Part shown: positions 8,669 through 16,156 of the stretch, in pieces | Layout: every line of letters begins with the position of its first letter | How positions within the stretch are numbered: position 1 is the first letter of the stretch | Source of the DNA: JACPLA01 sp964602055 | GTDB taxonomy: Bacteria; Bacteroidota; Ignavibacteria; UBA10030 | Assembly: GCA_964602055.1 (NCBI GenBank) | Contig: CAZRPU010000011.1 | Coordinates: 1-49,914, forward strand | Direction: 5' to 3' | DNA length: 49,914 nucleotides | Translations under genes and position numbers: made by a program | Notes under the pieces: generated by a model | Databases searched by the model: none | The model's input: only the letters and a program-made list of their open reading frames with translations | What the model was told of the DNA's origin: nothing

Positions 8669-9241
8669 ATGATCATGCGCCGACCACTCATGATACCGTT
8701 TCTTGCAGCGTTGTACTTTGTCCCCTGTCATGCTCAGGACGAGGCTCCTTTCCCTGCCCCTCCTGACACTCTCTCATCCCGGGCGGCCATTGTTTCAGCA
8801 GATGAGCCGGGGGAGAAACTCGTCATCAGCGGAACCGTATACGCGTCAGACGGAAAAACGCCTTTCGCGGGATTGATTCTGTATTTCTATCAGACCGACC
8901 TTTCGGGAGTCTACAATCGTACCACAGGAAGCTGGAGGTCTCCAAGACTGCACGGCTGGATCAGGACCGATGCAAACGGACGCTACGAGCTCATGACGAT
9001 AAAACCCGGATCGTATCCCAACAGGCGCGATCCCGCCCATATTCACGTAACCGTGAAATTACCCGGAGCCGGCGCCCGATGGCTCGACGCCTACCTTTTC
9101 GAAGGGGATCCCTTTCTGAGCGACGCCGAGAAAAAGCAGGCCCGCAATGAGGGAAATTTCTCGCCGGTCTTGAAGCTCAGAAAGTCTGACGATGGCGTCC
9201 TTACCGCCCGCCGGGATATTATTCTTCCTGCGCCTCGTTAA
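8669..9241 (+). CDS. Exported intradiol-dioxygenase-like protein
   Basis: The product is 190 residues from ATG 8669 (GGAGG at 8659-8663). ATG 8675 is an alternative, and 8654 has no Shine-Dalgarno. A signal peptide ends near CHAQ. The fold is that of protocatechuate/catechol dioxygenases: SGTVYASDGKTPFAGLILYF, TDLSGVYN, then GRYELMTIKPGSYP and DPAHIHVTVKLPG. The four usual Fe(III) ligands appear present: Tyr in SGVYN, Tyr in GSYP, and the two His of HIH. Exported members of this family are common in Bacteroidota; their substrate is usually not known. Cytoplasmic aromatic degradation is unlikely given the signal peptide and the absence of a ring-degradation operon. Confidence 0.85.
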   Translation: MIMRRPLMIPFLAALYFVPCHAQDEAPFPAPPDTLSSRAAIVSADEPGEKLVISGTVYASDGKTPFAGLILYFYQTDLSGVYNRTTGSWRSPRLHGWIRTDANGRYELMTIKPGSYPNRRDPAHIHVTVKLPGAGARWLDAYLFEGDPFLSDAEKKQARNEGNFSPVLKLRKSDDGVLTARRDIILPAPR

Positions 9242-9259
9242 GTCAGAAGGAGACAGCCC

Positions 9260-10282
9260 GTGAGAGCATGGATCGTGTTGACAGTTCAGCTGGCGTTGTC
9301 GATTCCGCATCCCTTTGGAGGAGATCATCCATACCATTGGAAAAAAGCCATAGAAAGCGGAACGGGGCGTGAAGAAAGTGATTGGAAAGAAGGATCATGG
9401 CCCAGAATCTATGTCGAGCCACTTGTTTCAGGAGACACACTATTGATGATCGGCAGCGACCGAACATGGAGGTCTGTGGATGGCATTCGTTGGAAAGCTT
9501 CTCCTCACAACGGAAGATGGGGAAAACGGTACGGCGCATCCTACACCCTTTTCAAAGGGAGGATGTGGATCATGGGGGGGATGAAGACGTGGGATGACTT
9601 TGCGAATGACGTTTGGGCATCCGAAAATGGCACGGAGTGGACGCTCGTGACGGCGTCGGCTCCCTGGACGAAGCGGCGAGGCCATGCAACGCTTGTCCAT
9701 GAAGGCAAGATGTGGCTCGTCGGTGGAGCGGAAAGCTCCGGCGCCTCAGATATGCTCCCGAAAAAAAGTCTGGGCGAGGTCTGGGTTACCGCCGACGGCA
9801 TGACATGGGAGAAAGTCACCGATAGAGGCCCCTGGCAGGCTGAATTCTCAAAAGAGTTTTTCAGTACGAACACTCCGGCACATCAGTTTGCAGGAAAGAT
9901 ATGGGTTATGGGCGGACCCCTCAGGAACAGTGTATGGTCATCTGCTGACGGGCGTCACTGGATGATGGAGGCAGAGCATGCGCCATGGCCCGGCCGTTAT
10001 GCCGGAGGCACTGCTGTCTTCGACAACAGGCTCTGGATCTTCGGCGGAGCCGGTCATCATGATGTTTGGTTTTCCATCAATGGGAAAGCCTGGGAGCAGC
10101 TCACCGCCCAAGCACCCTGGTCTCCCCGAGCACCCGGTCCCGTTGTTGCTTTTCACGATCGCTTATGGATGTTCGGAGGGAAGACCGGGAAGTCGAACGA
10201 CCCTGGTGACGATGTGTGGTATTTGGAGCCCAACAGAACGCACAGGCAAAAAGAGGGCCCTCTTAAGAAAACCACAAATTAA
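9260..10282 (+). CDS. Exported kelch-like beta-propeller protein
   Basis: The product is 340 residues from GTG 9260 (AAGGAG at 9247-9252), with a hydrophobic N-terminus that looks like a signal peptide. At least five blade-like repeats follow the pattern RxGxA...GKMWLVGG...DVW.S.DG..W, for example GRMWIMGGMKTW, GKMWLVGG, GKIWVMGG, NRLWIFGG and DRLWMFGG. This is the kelch/galactose-oxidase type of propeller, most often a binding scaffold. No copper-radical residues could be assigned. It lies 18 nt after the dioxygenase-like gene and probably shares its transcript. The binding partner is unknown. Confidence 0.85.
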   Translation: MRAWIVLTVQLALSIPHPFGGDHPYHWKKAIESGTGREESDWKEGSWPRIYVEPLVSGDTLLMIGSDRTWRSVDGIRWKASPHNGRWGKRYGASYTLFKGRMWIMGGMKTWDDFANDVWASENGTEWTLVTASAPWTKRRGHATLVHEGKMWLVGGAESSGASDMLPKKSLGEVWVTADGMTWEKVTDRGPWQAEFSKEFFSTNTPAHQFAGKIWVMGGPLRNSVWSSADGRHWMMEAEHAPWPGRYAGGTAVFDNRLWIFGGAGHHDVWFSINGKAWEQLTAQAPWSPRAPGPVVAFHDRLWMFGGKTGKSNDPGDDVWYLEPNRTHRQKEGPLKKTTN

Positions 10283-10419
10283 CGTTCTCGCCTCCCAATA
10301 ACGCCGCACTACGTCAACGCCCCACCTTGCACGTAAAATCTTTCACCGAGAGTGGAAATTTTCGGAAGAAAAGGCTTTATTCTGAAGAATAGGTTTCCGA
10401 CACAGAAAGGAGTATGCCC

Positions 10420-10887
10420 ATGAAGAAAGTGCTCCAATGGACTGGATTGTTCCTTACCGTCGCGTTTCTGGGAATGCAGCTTTTCCGTCCCGACCGGACC
10501 AATCCCCCTGTCGATGAAAGCCGAACTTTCTTTGCGAGTCTTCCTGTGCCGGAGGATGTCAAGGCAATCGTAGACCGCTCCTGCAGCGATTGTCATTCCT
10601 ACAACACCCGTTGGCCGTGGTACAGCAATGTCGCTCCCGTGTCCTGGCTTGTGGCAAACGACGTGGTCGAAGCGAGGAAGCATCTGAATCTTTCCGATTT
10701 CGCTCAGTACCCTCCACTGCGTGCCCTTGGGAAACTGGATATGATGTGTGAAAACATGCAGGATGGTGTCATGCCTCTCCCGAACTACGTGACCATGCAC
10801 CCGGAAGCAAAACTCTCCCAAGGGGATATCGATCGTTTTTGCGATTGGGTTGAGTCGGTACGTGACTCGCTCGGAAACGAAGAATAG
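10420..10887 (+). CDS. Haem-binding domain protein (CxxCH)
   Basis: The product is 155 residues from ATG 10420 (GAAAGGAG 7 nt upstream). ATG 10414 is too close to the Shine-Dalgarno. An N-terminal hydrophobic segment serves as signal or anchor. One c-type haem motif, CSDCH, sits in VDRSCSDCHSYNTRWPWYS. This matches the small haem-binding family common in Bacteroidota, whose hallmark is a CxxCH followed by an aromatic WPWY block and then an APVSWLV segment. It probably carries an electron or senses redox in the periplasm. A conserved methionine-rich stretch (MMCENMQDGVMPLPNY) may give the sixth ligand. The 137-nt gap upstream has no convincing promoter. Confidence 0.88.
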   Translation: MKKVLQWTGLFLTVAFLGMQLFRPDRTNPPVDESRTFFASLPVPEDVKAIVDRSCSDCHSYNTRWPWYSNVAPVSWLVANDVVEARKHLNLSDFAQYPPLRALGKLDMMCENMQDGVMPLPNYVTMHPEAKLSQGDIDRFCDWVESVRDSLGNEE

Positions 10888-11009
10888 CATCGAAGCCGCG
10901 CCATTTCTCCATCATCCCATACCCCTTGTATGACAAAGGGGCACGCACTGTTCCCTCGAAAAACTTCATCTCCTTTTCATTGTTTTCTTCTACCATGGGG
11001 AAAAAAACC

Positions 11010-11861
11010 ATGAAAGCCCTTTTTGCATTTCTCTTCCTGATGTATTTCTCCTTCCCCGCCTCCGCCCAGCAAGATACCCTTCTTGCTCCGGGAGTCTGGT
11101 TCCATAATGTCGTTGCCGGCTTGACGATGACGCAGGTCGCATTCAAGGATTGGACGCAGGGCGGGGAGAATGCCCTCTCGTACACGGTTTCCCTTGACGG
11201 AAAATCGCTGATGAAGGAAACCGTTTTGGAGTGGATCAACAGCTACAAGATAGCCTTTGGCCAAACAAGGCTTGGAACTCAGGGACTTCGGAAAACGGAC
11301 GACAAAATTGACCTCGAGTCGGTTTTGACGTATAAGCTGGGCCCCAACGTTAATCCGTATGGAGCGGCAACCTTGAAGTCCCAGTTCGCGACCGGCTACA
11401 AGTATGACCAGCAATCAGGAATCAAGACGCCCCTTTCCCGCTTTTTCGATCCGGCATATCTCACTCAGAGCCTGGGTGTGGTCTACCAGCCATACCCGGA
11501 AGTGAAGACCCGGATCGGGGCCGGCTTTCGCGAGGTCATTACATCATTGTACACTCAATTTGCCGACGACCCAAGAACGCCACAAATTGAAAAGACAAGC
11601 GTCAGCGGAGGTTTTGAATCAGTGACAAATATTGAGTGGAAGTTTGCCGATAACCTTCTGTTCACTGCGAAACTCGAGCTGTTCTCCCCTTTTCAGAAAC
11701 TCAATGAGGCTGTTGTGCGCAGCGACAACAGTATTACGGCAAAAGTGAACAAGTATGTTTCTGTTATCGTCAATGTTCAGTTCATCAATGATCGAAGAGT
11801 GAATCTCCGCACACAGGTCAAAGAAACTCTGGGCCTGGGTCTGACGTACACTGTATTATAA
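11010..11861 (+). CDS. DUF3078-family outer membrane protein
   Basis: The product is 283 residues from ATG 11010; ATG 10995 would add five. It has a signal peptide (MKALFAFLFLMYFSFPASAQ). The start of the mature part has the DUF3078 hallmark VAGLTMTQVAFKDWTQGGEN. The rest alternates hydrophobic and polar residues and ends in an aromatic beta strand (LGLGLTYTVL), as expected for an outer-membrane barrel. The family is largely restricted to Bacteroidota/Chlorobi, which supports the taxonomic reading. Function in the family is not established. The 120-nt leader region contains an imperfect CCCCTT/AAGGGG hairpin without a T-run. Confidence 0.85.
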   Translation: MKALFAFLFLMYFSFPASAQQDTLLAPGVWFHNVVAGLTMTQVAFKDWTQGGENALSYTVSLDGKSLMKETVLEWINSYKIAFGQTRLGTQGLRKTDDKIDLESVLTYKLGPNVNPYGAATLKSQFATGYKYDQQSGIKTPLSRFFDPAYLTQSLGVVYQPYPEVKTRIGAGFREVITSLYTQFADDPRTPQIEKTSVSGGFESVTNIEWKFADNLLFTAKLELFSPFQKLNEAVVRSDNSITAKVNKYVSVIVNVQFINDRRVNLRTQVKETLGLGLTYTVL

Positions 11862-11914
11862 CCGATGGAAATGATGATGCTTGTTTCTTCCACGAATCTG
11901 AAAACAATCAAGCA

Positions 11915-12412
11915 ATGATCGAACGCCCCGTACTCCGGCTTACCCGCTCGATTGGAGAAATGCTCCTGGACGGAGTAGCCCTGGGACTCTTTGGGTTCCT
12001 TTGCATCACCTTCATCACGAATTGGTCCAATGTCCCTGATTCGGCTCCTGTTCATTTTGGACTTGCCGGAAAAGCTGATGCGATGGGCAGCAAGTGGGTA
12101 CTTCTCATCCTCCCCGTGTTCGCATGCTGCTTCTTCATTGCTTTCTTCTTTATCCGCCGCATCCCCCATCGCTTTAATTACCTTTGGCCCATCACGGAGA
12201 GAAATGCCGAAAGCCAATATCGCAACGCCCGGCTCATGATGGCGTGGATAGGCGCAGAAATCGTCTGTACCTTTTCGTTCCTGGGATGGAGCTCGATTCA
12301 GGCGGCGTTGGGAATCTCGGAGGGTGTTTCCCCCTTCTTTCTTCCAGTCATGTTCGCCGGGCTCATTGGGACCGTTGGTTTCTTTCTTTTTCGGGCATAT
12401 AAGCTCCGATAA
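11915..12412 (+). CDS. DUF1648-domain membrane protein
   Basis: This 165-residue protein has about four hydrophobic helices. The loop after the first helix, WSNVPDSAPVHFGLAGKADA, is the DUF1648 signature. That domain forms the N-terminal part of SdpI-like immunity and signalling proteins. Only the DUF1648 portion is clear here; the SdpI C-terminal part is not obvious. The product sits in the inner membrane. The role could be autoimmunity to a membrane toxin or something unrelated. No toxin gene is adjacent. Confidence 0.75.
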   Translation: MIERPVLRLTRSIGEMLLDGVALGLFGFLCITFITNWSNVPDSAPVHFGLAGKADAMGSKWVLLILPVFACCFFIAFFFIRRIPHRFNYLWPITERNAESQYRNARLMMAWIGAEIVCTFSFLGWSSIQAALGISEGVSPFFLPVMFAGLIGTVGFFLFRAYKLR

Positions 12413-12518
12413 GGCGTTGGGAACCAAACAGCCGGTGCAGGAGTTCTTGTAAAGTCGGTTCAAGACTTCTTTCCGATTTCTCCATCCACAATGCGCGTCA
12501 CACTAAAAGGAGGTTCAT

Positions 12519-13112
12519 ATGGTCAGAGTCAATCTTCGCGTGGGAATCGTGCCGTTCCTGCTTCTCGTGATTATTGCCGCGGGCGCTGCGGCTCAGGGAA
12601 TGGACGACATGAAAATGATGAAGGGAGTGAAGGGCTCTTTTGTGCGCCTGTCGTCCGCCACGGAACAGCAATTCGTTTCCCTCATGAACGCGGTTCCGCA
12701 GGAGAAATACAATTGGCGCCCGGCGGAAGGCGTGAGGTCGGTGGGCGAGTCGTTTCTTCATGTTGCCTCCGGCAACTACATCACTCTCATGACGATGGGT
12801 GGCAAGCTCCCGGAAGGCATCGATCCGATGAAGCTGGAAAAATCCACGACCGAGAGGGCGAAAATTGTGGAAGAAGTCAAGAAATCCTTCAAAGCAGTGA
12901 ACGACTATGTCGCGTCGCTGCCGGAATCGGATCTCACGCGTGAAGTCGATTTCTTCGGCATGAAAATGAATGTCGGCGACATGATCATGTTTGCTTCGAA
13001 TCATCAACATGAGACGCTCGGACAGTCCATTGCGTACGCCAGGATGAATAACATCGTGCCTCCCTGGACGGCAGAGCGCCAGGAAAGAATGAAACAAGCC
13101 CCGAAAAAGTAA
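12519..13112 (+). CDS. Exported DinB-superfamily protein
   Basis: The product is 197 residues from ATG 12519, with a strong AAAGGAGG site. A signal peptide ends near AAGAAAQG, which is unusual for the mostly cytoplasmic DinB superfamily. The four-helix DinB pattern is clear: VPQEKYNWRPAEGVRSVGES, then SFLHVASGN and a distal FASNHQHETLGQSIAY. These hold His residues expected to bind a metal. Family members are thiol-dependent transferases (bacillithiol or mycothiol type) or uncharacterised. The export signal suggests a periplasmic role. It ends a + strand run, with a terminator 24 nt downstream. Confidence 0.88.
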   Translation: MVRVNLRVGIVPFLLLVIIAAGAAAQGMDDMKMMKGVKGSFVRLSSATEQQFVSLMNAVPQEKYNWRPAEGVRSVGESFLHVASGNYITLMTMGGKLPEGIDPMKLEKSTTERAKIVEEVKKSFKAVNDYVASLPESDLTREVDFFGMKMNVGDMIMFASNHQHETLGQSIAYARMNNIVPPWTAERQERMKQAPKK

Positions 13113-13135
13113 GCGGCCGCTGTACTGATCCCCCA

Positions 13136-13165
13136 AGCCCGGCTCATGACGAGTCGGGCTTTTTC
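13136..13165 (+). terminator. Intrinsic terminator after the DinB gene
   Basis: The arms AGCCCGGCTC at 13136-13145 and GAGTCGGGCT at 13151-13160 pair with one G-T wobble around a 5-nt loop. A T-rich run follows at 13160-13170. This closes the transcript ending with the DinB gene. Confidence 0.85.
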
Positions 13166-13174
13166 TTTCTCAAA

Positions 13175-13203
13175 TTGACCTTCTGAGGGATGTTCTCTAT
13201 CTT
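13175..13203 (+). promoter_or_regulatory. Sigma70-type promoter before the Rieske oxygenase gene
   Basis: TTGACC at 13175-13180, 17 nt, then TATCTT at 13198-13203. It sits directly after the terminator and places the transcription start near 13210, about 23 nt before ATG 13233. It should drive the three overlapping genes that follow. Confidence 0.7.
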
Positions 13204-13232
13204 CCTCCGCATTCAGAATCGCAAGACCTCCG

Positions 13233-14327
13233 ATGACTGCTCCCCCGATAGTACCGTCAGAATTGCGGATCGACCCTCTTGAGCGGGCCGAGACCATTCC
13301 TTCGGCGTGGTATACCGATCCTTCCTTCCACCAGTGGGATCTGCGCACGGTGTTTGCCAAAACCTGGCAGCATGTCGGGCATGAATCGAGAGTTTCGGGG
13401 GCCGGAGACCAGCTCATAGCACAGGTTGCCGGAAATCCCATCATCCTTGTCAGGGGACAGGATCTCCAGCTTCGGTCGTTTTACAACGTTTGCCGGCACC
13501 GCGGAGGCCCTCTTGCCACCGAAGACTGCAATACAAAAGTCCTTCAGTGCAAATATCACGGATGGACTTATCTCCTCGACGGTTCCCTCCGCGGTACTCC
13601 CCGCTTTGACAGAACGGAACTCTTTGACAAGAAGGATTACGGGCTGGTTCCCGTCCGTTCAGGCCTCTGGGAGCGAATGGCCTTCGTTCATTTGTCGGAA
13701 GACGGAGAACCGCTGGAAAAGGTCTTCCGGGGCATCCGTGAGCGGATCGGCCCTCCCGGCCTGGGTGCCATGCACTTTTACAAACGAGTCACATACGAAG
13801 TGCAGTGCAACTGGAAAGTCTATGTGGACAATTATCTTGAGGGGTACCACCTGCCGTATGTTCATCCCGAACTCTGTACGCTGCTCGATTATCAGCAGTA
13901 TGTGACGGAAACTTTTGAATTCTCCTCTCTCCAGCAAAGCCCGCTGCAAAAGAACGATTCTCCTTACCAGGGAGATGGTCCGGCTTTTTACTTTTTCGTT
14001 TGGCCGAATTTCATGTTGAATATCCTCCCTGGCCGCCTTCAGACGAATACCGTCGTACCACTTTCTTCGAAGAGCTGTCAGGTCCGGTTCGACTACTATT
14101 ACAGCAATCTCGATTCGCCGAAAGACCTTGATGCCGCAGAGGACGACATTCGTTACAGCGACAGGATTCAACAGGAAGACATTGAGATTTGCGAGCATGT
14201 TCAGCGCGGCCTCGAATCGCAGGCCTATGACAAGGGAAGGTTCTCTCCCGAATGCGAAAATGGGGTGTACCATTTTCAGTGTCTTCTGAAGAAAGCCTAC
14301 GAAAGGGCCATGAACGGCAGCCGCTGA
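13233..14327 (+). CDS. Rieske non-haem iron oxygenase, alpha subunit
   Basis: This 364-residue protein binds a [2Fe-2S] Rieske cluster through C87 and H89 (CRHRGGPLA) and C106 and H109 (CKYHGWTY). The catalytic domain has the DNYLEGYHLPYVHPEL motif: bridging D199 and iron ligands H206 and H211, with D316 a candidate third ligand. Length and motifs fit single-component alpha subunits of the choline/carnitine monooxygenase and phenylpropionate-dioxygenase type. The reaction is O2-dependent hydroxylation or N/O-dealkylation; the substrate is unknown. No reductase or ferredoxin gene is in the window, so electron supply must come from elsewhere. The stop overlaps the next gene's ATG by one base, and a third gene is a permease, suggesting an imported substrate. 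Confidence 0.93.
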   Translation: MTAPPIVPSELRIDPLERAETIPSAWYTDPSFHQWDLRTVFAKTWQHVGHESRVSGAGDQLIAQVAGNPIILVRGQDLQLRSFYNVCRHRGGPLATEDCNTKVLQCKYHGWTYLLDGSLRGTPRFDRTELFDKKDYGLVPVRSGLWERMAFVHLSEDGEPLEKVFRGIRERIGPPGLGAMHFYKRVTYEVQCNWKVYVDNYLEGYHLPYVHPELCTLLDYQQYVTETFEFSSLQQSPLQKNDSPYQGDGPAFYFFVWPNFMLNILPGRLQTNTVVPLSSKSCQVRFDYYYSNLDSPKDLDAAEDDIRYSDRIQQEDIEICEHVQRGLESQAYDKGRFSPECENGVYHFQCLLKKAYERAMNGSR

Positions 14328-14764
14328 TGAACATTCCTCCTCATTTCCTCTTTCTGGCGGTTTTCACCGTGTGGTGCTATTTCGGCCTGGTGTGGTTCGA
14401 GGTTCCGCCGCAATGGAGATTCATGAGGGCGGTGACCTTTGGCCTTATCCGTTTCGTTCTCTTTTTTACTTTTCGTTTCCTTCTGTTCTACGTCGGCATG
14501 ATGATCGAAGGGCTCCTCATCGGCGTGACGGCACAGCGAATCCTGACGTATGTCTTCTTGTATCTTCCGTCGATCTGGGTTGAATGGTGCATTGTCGCTG
14601 CGTTGATGACAACCCGCTGGACCGGCATTCGTTCCTTTCTTCTCGGTCCCTGGAAACCGTTTCTGAGGTGGAAACTCTACGGTTCCCTCATGACCGTCGC
14701 CCTCGAGTTTCCTCAATCGTTCCTTTGGCAGGCCCTCCTCCGGTCGTTCCCACCCTCTTCATGA
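14327..14764 (+). CDS. Orphan integral membrane protein in the Rieske operon
   Basis: The product is 145 residues from ATG 14327, whose A is the last base of the Rieske stop codon. There are about four hydrophobic helices (near 5-22, 35-55, 60-90 and 90-110). The sequence is rich in Trp and Phe (FEVPPQWRFMRAVTFGL, FLYLPSIWVEWCIVAALM) and ends in an amphipathic basic tail. I recognise no family and see no cofactor motif. Overlaps on both sides (1 nt with the oxygenase, 4 nt with the permease) argue for a shared function, perhaps membrane anchoring or transport help, but this is inference. Confidence 0.8.
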   Translation: MNIPPHFLFLAVFTVWCYFGLVWFEVPPQWRFMRAVTFGLIRFVLFFTFRFLLFYVGMMIEGLLIGVTAQRILTYVFLYLPSIWVEWCIVAALMTTRWTGIRSFLLGPWKPFLRWKLYGSLMTVALEFPQSFLWQALLRSFPPSS

Positions 14765-16119
14765 AAGCCTACAGCGATTCCCTCGAGCTGCGGCGCGAAC
14801 TGACCCTGCTGGATTCGACGATGATGAATGTCGGCAGCATGATCGGCTCCGCTATTTTCCTCGTCCCGGCAACGATTGCTCTCTGGCTTCAGTCGAGTAC
14901 GCTGATTCTTCTCGTTTGGGTGGTGGGGGGAACGGTCAGCCTCTTCGGTGCGCTCGCTATTGCGGAACTGGGAGGGATGATGCCCCGTGCGGGGGGACAA
15001 TACGTGTTCCTCAAGGAAATCTACGGCCCGCTTTGGGGATTCCTGTACGGGTGGGCCGGCTTCATCGTCATTATCAGCGGCTCAATTTCTGCCATCGCTG
15101 TGGCGTTTGCCACCTATCTCGGCCACTTCTTTCCGCTGGACAATGCAAGCATTAAGATCGTCGCCATTGCTTCGATTGTACTTCTGACCTTCGTTAATTG
15201 CTTCGGCGTGAAATTCGGCGCGGTGATCCAGAACGGATTGACCTTCATCAAGATCGGCTCACTCATCCTGCTGACATTCCTCAGCTTTCTCCTCAGCGGA
15301 AACGAAGGCGATCTCCTGCCGCTCGCGGCACCGTCTCTCTCCGTTTCGTTGATCGGACCGATTGTACTGTCGATGGTTGCGGTTCTCTGGGCGTACGACG
15401 GCTGGATTGAAATAACATATGTCGCCGGAGAAGTGAAGGACCCGGATCGGAACATTCACCGATCACTGATCCTTTCAACGGCCATGGTCATGATCCTCTA
15501 CGCGGCTGTAAACGCAGGGTATCTTGCGGTTCTCTCACTCGAGGCAATGTCGGGCTCGACGCTTGTCGCTTCAGACGCCGTCACATCCATTTTGGGTTCC
15601 CCGGGAGCTTCTGTCATCGCAGGGGCCGTCGTGATTTCGACCTTCGGGGCCAACAACGGTTTTGTAATCACCGGAGCCCGCATCTATTATGCGATGGCGA
15701 GGGAGAATCTGTTCTTCTCTTCTTTCGGCCAGGTGCATGCACATTTCGCCACGCCCATTCCTTCCCTCCTGGGACAGGGTTTTTGGGCAAGCCTGCTTGT
15801 CCTCACGGGAACCTATGAGCAGCTCTTTACGTATGTTGTGTTTGCTTCCTGGATTTTCTATTCCCTCTCTGCAGCAGGCGTCTTCGTCATGCGCAAACGG
15901 AAACCCGATCTTCACCGTCCCTACCGAACATGGGGATATCCGTTTACTCCTGCTGTTTTTATCCTCTTTGCGCTCCTCCTCGTCATCCTTTCGGTTCTCG
16001 AAAACCCGGCAGATACCCTTGTCGGCCTGGCCATGATTCTCTCGGGAGTCCCCGCGTATTTTTATTGGTCCCGAAAACGGTCGATCGCGGGCCCTCCCGC
16101 TGAACGCCAAGATCCCTGA
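14761..16119 (+). CDS. APC-superfamily amino acid permease
   Basis: The product is 452 residues from ATG 14761, overlapping the previous stop by 4 nt. Codons upstream to 14584 are the shadow of the previous gene. About 12 helices are visible. The first helix is the APC substrate and ion site, LLDSTMMNVGSMIGSAIFLVP, with the unwound GSMIGSAIF segment. Helix 6 has the WAYDGWIEITYVAGEVKDP motif typical of LAT-like or APA-type members. It should import an amino acid or amine, probably by proton or substrate exchange. It closes the Rieske operon and converges with the L-2-hydroxyglutarate oxidase gene 37 nt downstream. The exact substrate is unknown. Confidence 0.92.
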   Translation: MKAYSDSLELRRELTLLDSTMMNVGSMIGSAIFLVPATIALWLQSSTLILLVWVVGGTVSLFGALAIAELGGMMPRAGGQYVFLKEIYGPLWGFLYGWAGFIVIISGSISAIAVAFATYLGHFFPLDNASIKIVAIASIVLLTFVNCFGVKFGAVIQNGLTFIKIGSLILLTFLSFLLSGNEGDLLPLAAPSLSVSLIGPIVLSMVAVLWAYDGWIEITYVAGEVKDPDRNIHRSLILSTAMVMILYAAVNAGYLAVLSLEAMSGSTLVASDAVTSILGSPGASVIAGAVVISTFGANNGFVITGARIYYAMARENLFFSSFGQVHAHFATPIPSLLGQGFWASLLVLTGTYEQLFTYVVFASWIFYSLSAAGVFVMRKRKPDLHRPYRTWGYPFTPAVFILFALLLVILSVLENPADTLVGLAMILSGVPAYFYWSRKRSIAGPPAERQDP

Positions 16120-16156
16120 GAATCGTGCTCTTTCTTTTCGAAGTTACTTTTGAGTG

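Noticed and set aside
10370..10395. Short palindrome TATTCT-G-AAGAATA before the haem-binding gene
   Set aside because: The arms are short and A/T rich, with no sign of conservation; it could be chance.
10911..10945. CCCCTT/AAGGGG hairpin before the DUF3078 gene
   Set aside because: The stem is bulged and no T-run follows, so neither a terminator nor a defined operator can be supported.
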